The notes below the pieces were generated by a model. It was not told the DNA's origin. It made no database searches and saw nothing but the letters and a program-made list of their open reading frames with translations. Of a stretch of 64,000 bases of DNA, positions 17,402 through 26,667 are shown in pieces. The position numbers were made by a program, and so were the translations under genes. The DNA is taken from contig CALFPO010000063.1 in the NCBI GenBank assembly GCA_937919165.1, positions 1-64,000 of the forward strand. Reading direction: 5' to 3'. The first letter of the stretch is position 1. Each line of letters starts with the position of its first letter. Origin of the DNA: an uncultured Bacillota bacterium. GTDB lineage: Bacteria > Bacillota_I > Bacilli_A > Erysipelotrichales > Erysipelotrichaceae.

Positions 17402-19189
17402 TTATTCTACATTGAACTCTTGATTGAATTGAATCTCGACGGTGTCATAGATCGTTCTTCCATCGACCTGTCTTGTCTGGATTCCTACAACCTTATCGAT
17501 ACGCACCTTGTGTGCGGTGAAACTCTGATTGTCTTTCTCTATCACAAGCGGAACGTTGATATAGCTTCCGTTTGATGACAGCAGTCCGCTGTCGACAAAC
17601 TGGGTCTGTGACGCGATCTCATCGCCCATCTCATCGATCAATGTGTATTTGACATAGTTGTCGCCATCGTTCGAGAAATCAAGACTATATCCTTCAGCCG
17701 TAAGCTTGAAGGTTGCCGTATCGGAATAAAGTTCAGTCATCTTGGCTACGCCATTATCCGACTTGATCTTGACATTCATATTAGAGATAGGAACGAAATC
17801 GCTATTGTTCAATGCAACTTCGTAGTAGCCTGTCTTGTTTTCGGCATCTGTATATCTGATGACATAAGGGTAATAGCCAAGCTCTAGGTTGTATGTCTTG
17901 CCTTTTGTCAAAGAGTAGATGGTGTATTCATTGCCATATTTGGTCAAGATGTGATCTTCATATACGGTATTGCTGTGATCGTTTTCTCTTACCCTCAGCA
18001 CTACACGACCGATATTGTTGCCCTGGTCATATACGCTGTAGTTCGCAGTAATTGAACCGATCTGTGAGGTAGCACCTAAAAGCTGAATCGAGAAGGTGTT
18101 GTCTTCCTTAGGGTTGGCAGCATCGCCACCGGTACCACCTTTGCCGCCGTCAGCGCCTGTACCACCGGTACCACCAAGACCACCAGCTCCACCGGTACCG
18201 CCGTGGCCACCAAGACCACCGACACCGCCGGATCCACCGGTACCGCCTGATCCACCGACACCACCAGCTCCACCAGTTCCGCCAGCACCACCAGTTCCGC
18301 CAGCACCACCGGTACCGCCGGCACCACCATTGCCGCCTTTGCCGCCGATGCCGCCATCGCCACCAGTTCCGCCTTTGCCGCCTGTTCCGCCAGCTCCGCC
18401 TGTTCCTCCAAGGCCGCCATCACCACCGGCTCCGCCTGTGATGTTGTATTCCTCTATGTCTGGAACTCTTTCATTGGCCTTGCTGCCTTCTGGCCTTTCA
18501 ATGCCGGTAGAATTATATAGGACTGGGGCACCGTCATATTCGTTGGTGCTGCCAATTACTTTTCTTAAGTTCGTCTCTATTCCATTGCTATAAAGCAATT
18601 CAGATCCGATGTCGAAATATCTGTCTTCGCAGACAAGTATCACGTGGTTGATTGTTTTCTTGTTCAAACCAATCGACTGCAGAAGGCCATTGCCATTTCT
18701 GTCTAGAGATATCTTGATGAAATTGTCTGCTGCAATCGTTCCATCAAATGAAGCGATCTTCTTGCCGGCAAACAGATACAGTCTGTCATCAAGCTTATAG
18801 ATCTGTGGTGTATTCAAATCTTCAATCACCATATTGGAATTGTATTTCTTGACTGATCCATCAGCATATATCTGATAGGAATTGCCCAATATCTGCAGAT
18901 TGCCGCTGCTTCTGTCATTTATTACGACATGTTTGCCAAGATTTGTGGTCTTGCCATCCTGAGTCAGATAGTAGTTGCTGTCCCATTTCTTGACGATTTC
19001 GGTATCATTGCTGACTTCCAAGATCTTGTCGTTGTCGATGAAAAGAATGCTTCCAGCATTGACGGCTGTCTTGTTGTCGCTGTTGGAAACGCTCATGTAT
19101 ACAACCAAAGACATAGCCAAAATAGCGGCCGCTATCAATAGACCGAACAGTCCGAATGATCTGACATTTTTCTTTTCAAACTTTCTCAT
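17402..19189 (-). CDS. Surface protein with polyglycine tract (595 aa)
   Basis: An N-terminal anchor (FGLFGLLIAAAILAMSLVVY, about residues 13-32) follows a basic cytoplasmic tail. Residues 35-240 form a beta-rich ectodomain similar in layout to the 2450-aa and 238-aa neighbours (for example LDDRLYLFAGKKIASFDG). Residues about 252-357 are nearly pure GGxGGx triplets, expected to form a stiff polyglycine-II bundle. The C-terminal 240 residues are beta-rich and fibronectin-like. No LPXTG motif is present. It starts 11 nt after the 2450-aa gene and ends just before the c-like gene. A stiff extracellular spacer attached to the ATPase complex is inferred. Confidence 0.88.
   Translation of the reverse strand: MRKFEKKNVRSFGLFGLLIAAAILAMSLVVYMSVSNSDNKTAVNAGSILFIDNDKILEVSNDTEIVKKWDSNYYLTQDGKTTNLGKHVVINDRSSGNLQILGNSYQIYADGSVKKYNSNMVIEDLNTPQIYKLDDRLYLFAGKKIASFDGTIAADNFIKISLDRNGNGLLQSIGLNKKTINHVILVCEDRYFDIGSELLYSNGIETNLRKVIGSTNEYDGAPVLYNSTGIERPEGSKANERVPDIEEYNITGGAGGDGGLGGTGGAGGTGGKGGTGGDGGIGGKGGNGGAGGTGGAGGTGGAGGTGGAGGVGGSGGTGGSGGVGGLGGHGGTGGAGGLGGTGGTGADGGKGGTGGDAANPKEDNTFSIQLLGATSQIGSITANYSVYDQGNNIGRVVLRVRENDHSNTVYEDHILTKYGNEYTIYSLTKGKTYNLELGYYPYVIRYTDAENKTGYYEVALNNSDFVPISNMNVKIKSDNGVAKMTELYSDTATFKLTAEGYSLDFSNDGDNYVKYTLIDEMGDEIASQTQFVDSGLLSSNGSYINVPLVIEKDNQSFTAHKVRIDKVVGIQTRQVDGRTIYDTVEIQFNQEFNVE
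18119..18437 (-). repeat. Low-complexity GGxGGx coding tract
   Basis: The plus strand reads as repeated (G/A/T)CC-ACC units with tandem 9- and 18-base near-repeats. On the minus strand it encodes Gly-Gly-X triplets with X mostly Ala, Thr, Val, Asp, Lys, Leu or Ser. The tract is in frame throughout and is prone to length change by slippage in multiples of 9. Confidence 0.9.
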
Positions 19190-19200
19190 GACTTATCTCA

Positions 19201-22200
19201 TTAATTCCAATTGCTAGGCGTATATACACCTTCCACCGTTGCCGCAAGCTCATAGCCCGTGCCTGCTGCATCTATTACATACAGATATACTGTAATGAAA
19301 TATTTGTTGCCTGGATTTGACATGTTGTTTACCAGCAGGTTATAGGTCTTTGAACCACCGGCACTCTGCTTCCAGATGTCACCTGAACCTTGACCGGTTT
19401 CTGGATAGAGTTCATATTCGTGGTAGACATCCTCGCCCTCTGAACGTACGACTTCCGTCAGCTGATATCTTACATGGGCAACCTTATATAGATAGTTACC
19501 ACTTATCTCAACGATACCGGTATCTCCCTGAGGGGACAGGTTTATGGCCTCGATATCAACATTAGGATTTGATGGTGTCTTGATTTCGCCACCGATGTAT
19601 ACGTAGTAAGGTGTCTTGACTGAGCCGTTTTCTTCAACAAATACGCCAGATACCTCGGCATCCGCAATATCGAAATTGTATAAAGCGTCGAAAGTCAAGT
19701 TGGTTACATTCTCTTCTTCTACCTTATATGTGACATTGTGGATTGCTCCGTCTTTGGTGATACCTTGAATATCGAGGTTATAGATATCGGCGATGCAGTA
19801 GACCTTAACATAGTAAGATGAATCGCTGTCTCCCATTAAAGTGAAGTTCTTTGGACTGATGCTTGCGCCCTCGTTTCCGGACTTGTTGACCATGTCTGAA
19901 GTAAACAGATATACGTCATGGGTTGTATAGCCGCTTATTACATATTTGTTTCCGGCAGCATCCGTATAGTAGTCTTCACCCGAATAATCAGGAGCCACCT
20001 TTTCAAATGATGGATACGCCAAAGTCACTACCTCTTTGCCTTCGGCTACTGTAGCGTCTTCAACATCAACGATGGTGTCTACGCCATCAGAATCCTTCTT
20101 ATGCAGTTCCAAAACATAGGTAACATCGTTGTCGTTGTCTGGATCAGATGAGACGGTATTGTTTCCGACCAGGATACGTTTCGCGTCGTTGCCGGAGATT
20201 TCGTAATTGATCGTGTATTTGTTGCCGACCTGTTCTTGCGACATGCTGGCGATTGCTCTGAATGGATTCACAAGCTCAAGTTCATCGTTGAAGTTAGATA
20301 CTGCATTGATATTCCTTGTCTGGTTGCTGCCGCCGTAATTGATGTCGATATATCCTTTATATTGCCAATTTTCTCCCAGAACATGCTTTCCGCTTGCATC
20401 TGGTGCCCAGTTCATGGAATGGCTAAGGGTATATGACCAAGGTACATATTTCATCTCTTCGATCTTTGCGCTTATTGCCGCATCTGTTGTGCATTCAGGA
20501 TAATTCTGCCTTATCAATTCCTTGATGAATTCATCCTTGGTCCAATCGTTCTTGGCGATTAATTCTTCATGGCCTGGAGTTGTGTTGTTTACTCTATACG
20601 AAACGCTGCTTACTCCGACTTGAACATCCGAAAGATATAGATTGTTGAATACTACTCTTTCAGTAACGGTCTTCTTACTTCTGTCGCTTGCATCATTTAC
20701 GACACGATATAACGCAGATGAAGCGATTTCCAACTCTTTAAGCGTTTCTACATCTAGTGTATTAAGCTCTTTCTGTTCGGTTGTCGTTGCGCTTGATCTG
20801 AAGTCGGCATTGACGCTGATTGTATATTCTGAATTTGGAACCAGCTTATGTGATTCGATATTCCAGGTTAAGGTTTCTTCATTATATTCTATAGTGAGTC
20901 CTCTTGCCTCATCTACTAATGGATATGTGCCATCAAAGGCAAGATTAATTGTCTCGACATTTCCGCCGCCACGATCCAATTTCACAGTAATTCCGTTTTC
21001 GGTAACGATAGTTCCCTTGCTGCTCAGCTGTACTGAGAATGCACCTGAATACATACCGAACTTCTTGGTTTCGGTTATTGTTGCATCAGGAATTACAGCC
21101 TGAATTATCAGTTGGTTTATATTAGCTTTGCTTGCTTTGCTGAACAATATTTCTCTAGGAATATTTTCTAGACCAGCAGAATACATATCGATTGTAGATC
21201 TGGCTATTTCATGCGAAACATTGTCGAATATATTTACTTTATATTCATCGTCGTAATCGCTTGCGCCGCTCACAACCTCTTTTGTCTTGGCAATTACAAC
21301 ATCGCCCAATTCATAGAGGGTATTGCTTGCTGCACCGATACTCAGATCCTTGTTAGGTTCCAGCAGATATCTTCTATCTTCTAGGCTTCCAAATAAGGTT
21401 CTATCAGCATATTTCAAACCATAGTTATCTGTTTCGTAGCATAGCGTTACATCTACATTGAACTCGGTATAGTTCAAAGTATTGCAGATGCTTGCAAGAT
21501 CTGAATACTCGATTTCAGGCATTCTGAAAATGATGTGATCTTTGCCTGTTGTGCCGTCCGTGAATGAGTGGAAGCCGCCCTTTTCGATATCTGAGATGTC
21601 GAAGGTAAACGAAAGGGTGTTGCTTCTTCCGGTTCTGTCGGCATCAGGGTTGCCGTTGGTGAAATCAACCTTGACGCTCTTTACGCTACTCTTGAATGTT
21701 TCTGAATCGCAGTCGCTTTCTGCATATATCCTAATGATCGAATTCTCTGAATCGTTAGTTGCAAGAACCTTGCCCCAGTCCTTTGTTTCGTCAAAACGAG
21801 TAGGGTCGCCAATATTTAGCATTACCTTATTCATTTCTATGATGTTGATGTCTTGGAGCATTATGCTTGATCCCTTGTTCAGCCTGTTGTCGCTCGCAAA
21901 TCTAATGGTTCCATTGTTGCGATTATCCAGACTGTAGCGTACATTCATGGTTTCATAATGCGAATCGTATGTGATCTTGTATAGGAATGGTATAGCTGGT
22001 GTGGTTACCACTTTTTGTGCTTCACCGACCTCTATCAAAATCTTGCTGTCATCTGAACCGCAATAGACAACCAGTTTGTTGTTGTTGTATTCAAGAGCCT
22101 TATCTGTATCCTTTATGAACGCATAATACTGGTCGTTGTTTCCATATGTGCTGCCATCATATTGTGCCATCAGAATCGAAGGCATCTGTTTTGGAATCAG

Positions 22201-25200
22201 ATAGTCGTTAATGATGTGCTTTTCGTGGGATTCATCATAGTTGTATGGATATAGATAGCTGTAGACGTTTTCGCCAACCTTATACGAAATATCCTTCAGC
22301 AAGATTTCCATCTCAACCTTAAACTGATCGCCACGCTTTAAGGTTCTCTCTTCTGTACCGACAGTATAAGTACTCTGATTCATGTAGAGAACCCATTCAG
22401 GCAGTTTCATGGAATCAGTGCACTTGATCCATCCATCTGCTCCATATGTGTATGTAACTGTTCCGTCGACACCGTCGTTAAGGTAGACTGTTGCGGTATT
22501 TGTTTCATCATCATTGTATGAACGGGTAATCAGATTGCCCTCCATATCATATACGCTGTATCTTACCGCGTTAGCGTAGCTTGCCAACCAGCTTGAATTT
22601 CCTTGGATTACATAGCCGACCGTTGTGGTTCCGCTGACATTCTCTCTCCAGTATGCCGTTAGAGCAGCTTTGTCGTCCGCATTGCCCATCAAGTTAGAGT
22701 AGCACTTATGCGCTTCTTCCTCTTCGTAAAGGACTCCGTTCTTATAGTAGTTCTTTGGAAGCTCTTTTATCTTGAAGTAGCTTTCCTTGTCAGTTCTCCA
22801 TTCAGGAACTGTTTCATGGATATCGGTTGATACCCATCTATCATACAGATCGTTTGTATATTCGCTATCGGCAGCCTCACCAATCTGGATTGTGTTGGCG
22901 TTGGCGAAAGGCTGAATGTTCTTGATGCCTTTTGCGTATGTATGATCATAAGCCAAAGTAGCTCTGATCATGATATCCAGACCAGGATTGCTCTTTCTGT
23001 AATCCGCAATGAGGTTAGACAAAGAATCGTCGTTGACAAACGACTTGTCGCTGATCGTTATTGTGTAATATACTTCGTTGCCATCTACTGTCTCTGGCAT
23101 ATTGGCATTTAGGATGTTGGACCTGTCGGAGTTGTATGTATAGCTAGCCATATCTTCCTTTATATATGCGCTTGCGTATACATCGACATCTTCGGTATCA
23201 CTTACCGTTTCATAGACGCTCTTTCTTGCTACGACTCCGTAGAAATCATCGGAATTCAGATGCTTATACCAGTTGTCATAGTACGACTCGTTGTCGCTTT
23301 CGCTATGTTCGCTTGTGTTGTAGGTGGTTGGGAAGTATACGACGAGAGGAGATTCGTTGAGTTTGCCGTTGCTCAGCATTGGTTCGTCTGTAGCCGAATT
23401 GATCTTGAATAGGTCGAGCGATACTGAATGCAGCGACTTGGCTGACAGATCAATGGTGTCTTCAATGCCTAAGATCGATTTGACATAATCGCTATATACA
23501 ACCTTGATCGCTTCCTGCTCTATATATTTATCTGGATCTAACGAGAAGTAGAGATTTACCTTGAAGGCTTCGTTGTCGATATCTTCTTCATCGCATGATA
23601 CTCCGCTGAAGTATAGAGGCATATAGCTTGCTGTTGAAGTGTAGCCGGTGCCTATCTTTACGCCAGATTCAATCCTATAATCGGTAGGATTGTCAGGATC
23701 TCTGATGATGGCGTGATTTACGCTAAGGTTCAGCTTATAATCTGTGCCTTCCTTCATGTTGGTGAATGCGAAAGGCATAGTGTAGACAAGATGTCCGCTC
23801 TGGCTGACTTTCGTGATGGTCGCATCAGAAACAGGAACTGCATATGAGTCGGTCAATGATTCATCTCCGCTTTCGGAAATGTATGAGATGACAAGCTCAG
23901 ATGTCTCATCAATGATGTCGCCGATATCCTCAATGGTGATTGTTCCTTCAACGACATTTGGAGATGACTTGTCCTTATATTGTCTATCGTAGATTGTCTG
24001 GAATTCATCTCTTCTGGCTTCTTCTACCTTGTCCTTATAGTATTGGTAGACATTGAAATTGAATGTCACTTCTGGCCAGATTGAACTGTTGGTCAAATCG
24101 ACAGGATCGCTTTCGCCGCTGTTTATCTGTTCAAGATATTCATTGTTGTCAAAGATGCCTATCGTCTCGCAGACATAGGTATGTCCCTTCAATAGGTTGG
24201 TGCTGTTGTCGGCATCTCCTTCTTCATATACCTTCAACGAGAAGGATTCTGCTGTATTCTTTTCGACAGTATGGATGACATTGTCCCTGTTCACATGGCC
24301 ATCGATCACTTCATAGAAGACATAGCGATAGCTCTTCAGTCCGCCATCAGGATCATTGATAGCTCCAGGCATTACAGATACAGCATTGACGTTGTCATAG
24401 GCAGTCAATACCGGAACCGCAATTGTTGGTCTGGTCTTGTGGGTCTTTGCTCTGACAAAATCCAAAGAATCAGGAGGATAGATCGTAATGGCGCTCTTAT
24501 CATCCTTGTTTATCAATTCATTGACATTTATCTTTCCGTAGTAGACGGTATTCTTCTTTATTTCGTTAGATGCGCTTGAAGAGAACTTGACCTGCAGCTC
24601 AATAGGATAATCAAGATCATCAGTAAGATCTTCAAGCGAAATTGTGTTGTTTGTGCTTCTATCGAACAATTCTGGATCGACATTCGCGCTGACGATCTCG
24701 AACGAATATGAATCGTTTGCGTAATCCATCAGTTCTCTTTGCGAATTATACAAGTCGACATCAAAACTATTCATCGTATCGATCGCAGTCTTGTCGATCT
24801 TGATGTTCATGAATATCTCGTGTTCAGTCGTATGATCAAGGCTCATATCAACGCCATATCCCAAAGTGGTGAATGGCTGATTGAATACCTGTCTTGTCAC
24901 CATTGAATAGCTTTCGCCGTCAACATAGCTTACTGGTTCATAGGTTGCATTTATTACCAGCGAATACTGGGTGTTCTGCTTCAGGGTATGGACAGCGCCC
25001 GTCAGTGCTGTGCCAGTCAGATAGTTAGGGTCTGTGAGCGATAGCTCTGTTGATGGATCAAGGGTCCTTTGCCATACGATATTCGATGTCTCGGTATCGA
25101 TGATCATATAGGTAACTGATTTGCCGCTACCCATCGTTATCGACTGTTCTACGCCATCAAGATCCTTATACGTGTTGTCGTATTCGATCAATCCATCAAC

Positions 25201-26553
25201 GCTATAGGCAGTCACATTCAGATCGCCATCAATGCCAAAATAAGGCATTACATCCTCTATATAAGCGATGCCGCTGTTGTCTGCGTCGTTGCCTTGGTCA
25301 CCGGTCTCGCCCACTGTGCCTGCAGTACCTGCTGCACCTTGATTGCCCTTTGAACCTGGATCGCCTGGATCGCCTTCGTCACCAGCCTTGCCGCCTGCTC
25401 CATCATCACCGGTTTCGCCAGTCAGCTTATCTTTGTACCATTTATCATAGTCATCATAAACTATGCCATCTATATTCTGTCCTTTGATATATTCCTCAAA
25501 GTATGTCTTGCCGTTATCTCCAGAAAGTACCTTATCATACCATTCCTGATAATCTTCCTCGGTATCCTCATAGTAGCTGACTCCATCTTCCTTCAGCATC
25601 TTGCCAGCGATGCTTGCCTGATAGTATGTCTCTCCAGGACGGCCGTTATCGCCATTGCCAAGGCTTCCTAGATAATTTCCATCGGCACCGTCGCCGCTTG
25701 CTTCGCCTTCATCGCCTTCGTTGCCGCTTTCGCCTTCAGCTCCGTCTTCGCCATCGGTAGCATTGACGATGATCTGTGGCTGATTGAGATTCTCTTTCTT
25801 GTATGTCTCATCAGGGATGATCTCTATATTGTCATCAGAATTAACGACCATCTCCGTCAGATTCATTACGATCGCTTCACCATCAGAAACGTTCTTGCTT
25901 CCAAGATACAGTCTGTATCCGTTTGAAAGTTCAAGATATGCATCAGAAGAGATGGTTGAATATGTTCCTTCTTTATTGACAAGTCTTACAACGCCGGCAT
26001 CCACATATTCAAGTTCGATGTAGTCTTCAAATTCCTGCTGATTCTTATCGGATGCAAAAAGGATGATCTTATCGGAAACAACCATGTATCTCTCGTTTGA
26101 GATTTTCCAGATGAAGTTAGAAAAATCCACTTCACTGCCGGCATTGGATGTAACGTATGAATTACCGCTCTTGGACAGAATGCTGTCGCTAGAGATCGAG
26201 TAGTAAGATATCTGATTGTCGTTTATGTCGTCGGTATCCATCAGAACGCTGTCGTTCAAACCAAACAATGAACCATTATCATAATGGACAAAGCTCTTGG
26301 AGTCGATGGAAACCTTGTTTTTGTTTATGTCATTCAGCGTTATCGATCCTTCATAGGTATGCTGATATTTGCTGCCTTTTTCGAAATAGTAACGCTCATC
26401 TCCAACTTCTTCACCTGCAGTAGTTCCTAAAATATAGCCGCTGTCATCGAAATATTCTTGTGCCTCAACGTATTTCTTGCTGGTCAAAAAACCGAACAGA
26501 CCTGCACATAATAGAGATAAAGCTAGAATCAATATAAAAGTTTTCTTTTTCAT
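19201..26553 (-). CDS. Very large surface protein with collagen-like tracts (2450 aa)
   Basis: First gene of the ATPase gene train. Residues 1-25 form an N-terminal signal or anchor (ILILALSLLCAGLFGFL). Residues 30-255 are a beta-rich ectodomain similar in layout to the other anchored proteins of the operon. Residues about 265-428 hold G-x-y collagen-like tracts broken by repeats ending in EWYDKVLSG, DKWYKDKLTG and similar. The remaining 2000 residues look like a chain of fibronectin- or Ig-like beta-sandwich repeats (recurrent TYKLNLSVN, EYTISVNADF and YELAATVEG-like strands). It ends in PSNWN, so no sortase signal. Ligand unknown. The long repeated architecture suggests a stalk or adhesin displayed outside the cell by the N-terminal anchor. 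Confidence 0.92.
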   Translation of the reverse strand: MKKKTFILILALSLLCAGLFGFLTSKKYVEAQEYFDDSGYILGTTAGEEVGDERYYFEKGSKYQHTYEGSITLNDINKNKVSIDSKSFVHYDNGSLFGLNDSVLMDTDDINDNQISYYSISSDSILSKSGNSYVTSNAGSEVDFSNFIWKISNERYMVVSDKIILFASDKNQQEFEDYIELEYVDAGVVRLVNKEGTYSTISSDAYLELSNGYRLYLGSKNVSDGEAIVMNLTEMVVNSDDNIEIIPDETYKKENLNQPQIIVNATDGEDGAEGESGNEGDEGEASGDGADGNYLGSLGNGDNGRPGETYYQASIAGKMLKEDGVSYYEDTEEDYQEWYDKVLSGDNGKTYFEEYIKGQNIDGIVYDDYDKWYKDKLTGETGDDGAGGKAGDEGDPGDPGSKGNQGAAGTAGTVGETGDQGNDADNSGIAYIEDVMPYFGIDGDLNVTAYSVDGLIEYDNTYKDLDGVEQSITMGSGKSVTYMIIDTETSNIVWQRTLDPSTELSLTDPNYLTGTALTGAVHTLKQNTQYSLVINATYEPVSYVDGESYSMVTRQVFNQPFTTLGYGVDMSLDHTTEHEIFMNIKIDKTAIDTMNSFDVDLYNSQRELMDYANDSYSFEIVSANVDPELFDRSTNNTISLEDLTDDLDYPIELQVKFSSSASNEIKKNTVYYGKINVNELINKDDKSAITIYPPDSLDFVRAKTHKTRPTIAVPVLTAYDNVNAVSVMPGAINDPDGGLKSYRYVFYEVIDGHVNRDNVIHTVEKNTAESFSLKVYEEGDADNSTNLLKGHTYVCETIGIFDNNEYLEQINSGESDPVDLTNSSIWPEVTFNFNVYQYYKDKVEEARRDEFQTIYDRQYKDKSSPNVVEGTITIEDIGDIIDETSELVISYISESGDESLTDSYAVPVSDATITKVSQSGHLVYTMPFAFTNMKEGTDYKLNLSVNHAIIRDPDNPTDYRIESGVKIGTGYTSTASYMPLYFSGVSCDEEDIDNEAFKVNLYFSLDPDKYIEQEAIKVVYSDYVKSILGIEDTIDLSAKSLHSVSLDLFKINSATDEPMLSNGKLNESPLVVYFPTTYNTSEHSESDNESYYDNWYKHLNSDDFYGVVARKSVYETVSDTEDVDVYASAYIKEDMASYTYNSDRSNILNANMPETVDGNEVYYTITISDKSFVNDDSLSNLIADYRKSNPGLDIMIRATLAYDHTYAKGIKNIQPFANANTIQIGEAADSEYTNDLYDRWVSTDIHETVPEWRTDKESYFKIKELPKNYYKNGVLYEEEEAHKCYSNLMGNADDKAALTAYWRENVSGTTTVGYVIQGNSSWLASYANAVRYSVYDMEGNLITRSYNDDETNTATVYLNDGVDGTVTYTYGADGWIKCTDSMKLPEWVLYMNQSTYTVGTEERTLKRGDQFKVEMEILLKDISYKVGENVYSYLYPYNYDESHEKHIINDYLIPKQMPSILMAQYDGSTYGNNDQYYAFIKDTDKALEYNNNKLVVYCGSDDSKILIEVGEAQKVVTTPAIPFLYKITYDSHYETMNVRYSLDNRNNGTIRFASDNRLNKGSSIMLQDINIIEMNKVMLNIGDPTRFDETKDWGKVLATNDSENSIIRIYAESDCDSETFKSSVKSVKVDFTNGNPDADRTGRSNTLSFTFDISDIEKGGFHSFTDGTTGKDHIIFRMPEIEYSDLASICNTLNYTEFNVDVTLCYETDNYGLKYADRTLFGSLEDRRYLLEPNKDLSIGAASNTLYELGDVVIAKTKEVVSGASDYDDEYKVNIFDNVSHEIARSTIDMYSAGLENIPREILFSKASKANINQLIIQAVIPDATITETKKFGMYSGAFSVQLSSKGTIVTENGITVKLDRGGGNVETINLAFDGTYPLVDEARGLTIEYNEETLTWNIESHKLVPNSEYTISVNADFRSSATTTEQKELNTLDVETLKELEIASSALYRVVNDASDRSKKTVTERVVFNNLYLSDVQVGVSSVSYRVNNTTPGHEELIAKNDWTKDEFIKELIRQNYPECTTDAAISAKIEEMKYVPWSYTLSHSMNWAPDASGKHVLGENWQYKGYIDINYGGSNQTRNINAVSNFNDELELVNPFRAIASMSQEQVGNKYTINYEISGNDAKRILVGNNTVSSDPDNDNDVTYVLELHKKDSDGVDTIVDVEDATVAEGKEVVTLAYPSFEKVAPDYSGEDYYTDAAGNKYVISGYTTHDVYLFTSDMVNKSGNEGASISPKNFTLMGDSDSSYYVKVYCIADIYNLDIQGITKDGAIHNVTYKVEEENVTNLTFDALYNFDIADAEVSGVFVEENGSVKTPYYVYIGGEIKTPSNPNVDIEAINLSPQGDTGIVEISGNYLYKVAHVRYQLTEVVRSEGEDVYHEYELYPETGQGSGDIWKQSAGGSKTYNLLVNNMSNPGNKYFITVYLYVIDAAGTGYELAATVEGVYTPSNWN
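25270..25760 (-). repeat. Collagen-like coding tract with interspersed EW/YDKW units
   Basis: Encodes two Gly-x-y tracts rich in Asp, Glu and Ala, separated by two or three related 30-40 residue units that share a YY/YF, an acidic stretch, W(Y) and a final LxG. The unit plan is the same as the SAYELAV-type repeats in the 1523-aa protein at 31482-36053, although the sequence differs. Confidence 0.75.
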
Positions 26554-26667
26554 AGCAAAAAACCAACGAGAAAAGTCTCTCTTTTATACTACCATCTTTG
26601 TATGAAACATGAAACTCTTGGCATATTGTTTTACTGCTTTAGCCAAGATTTATAACCGACTATATAA
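26554..26667 (-). promoter_or_regulatory. Leader region upstream of the 2450-aa gene
   Basis: Between the EAL gene stop and the surface gene start lies a 114-nt gap, the largest in this gene train. On the minus strand it contains TCTTGGC...GCCAAGA (7-bp arms, 19-nt loop), TATAAA near 26588-26583 as a possible -10, and a small GAGA-N4-TCTC hairpin. There is no convincing Shine-Dalgarno before the ATG. It may hold the operon promoter, but read-through from the EAL gene cannot be excluded. Confidence 0.35.

Noticed and set aside
18119..18437. CRISPR-like short repeats
   Set aside because: The periodicity is 9/18 bp with no distinct spacers and is fully explained by Gly-Gly-X coding.
18096..18593. 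165-aa plus-strand proline-rich open frame
   Set aside because: It is the antisense shadow of the GGxGGx tract; CCN repeats on the opposite strand keep the frame open without a ribosome site or start context.
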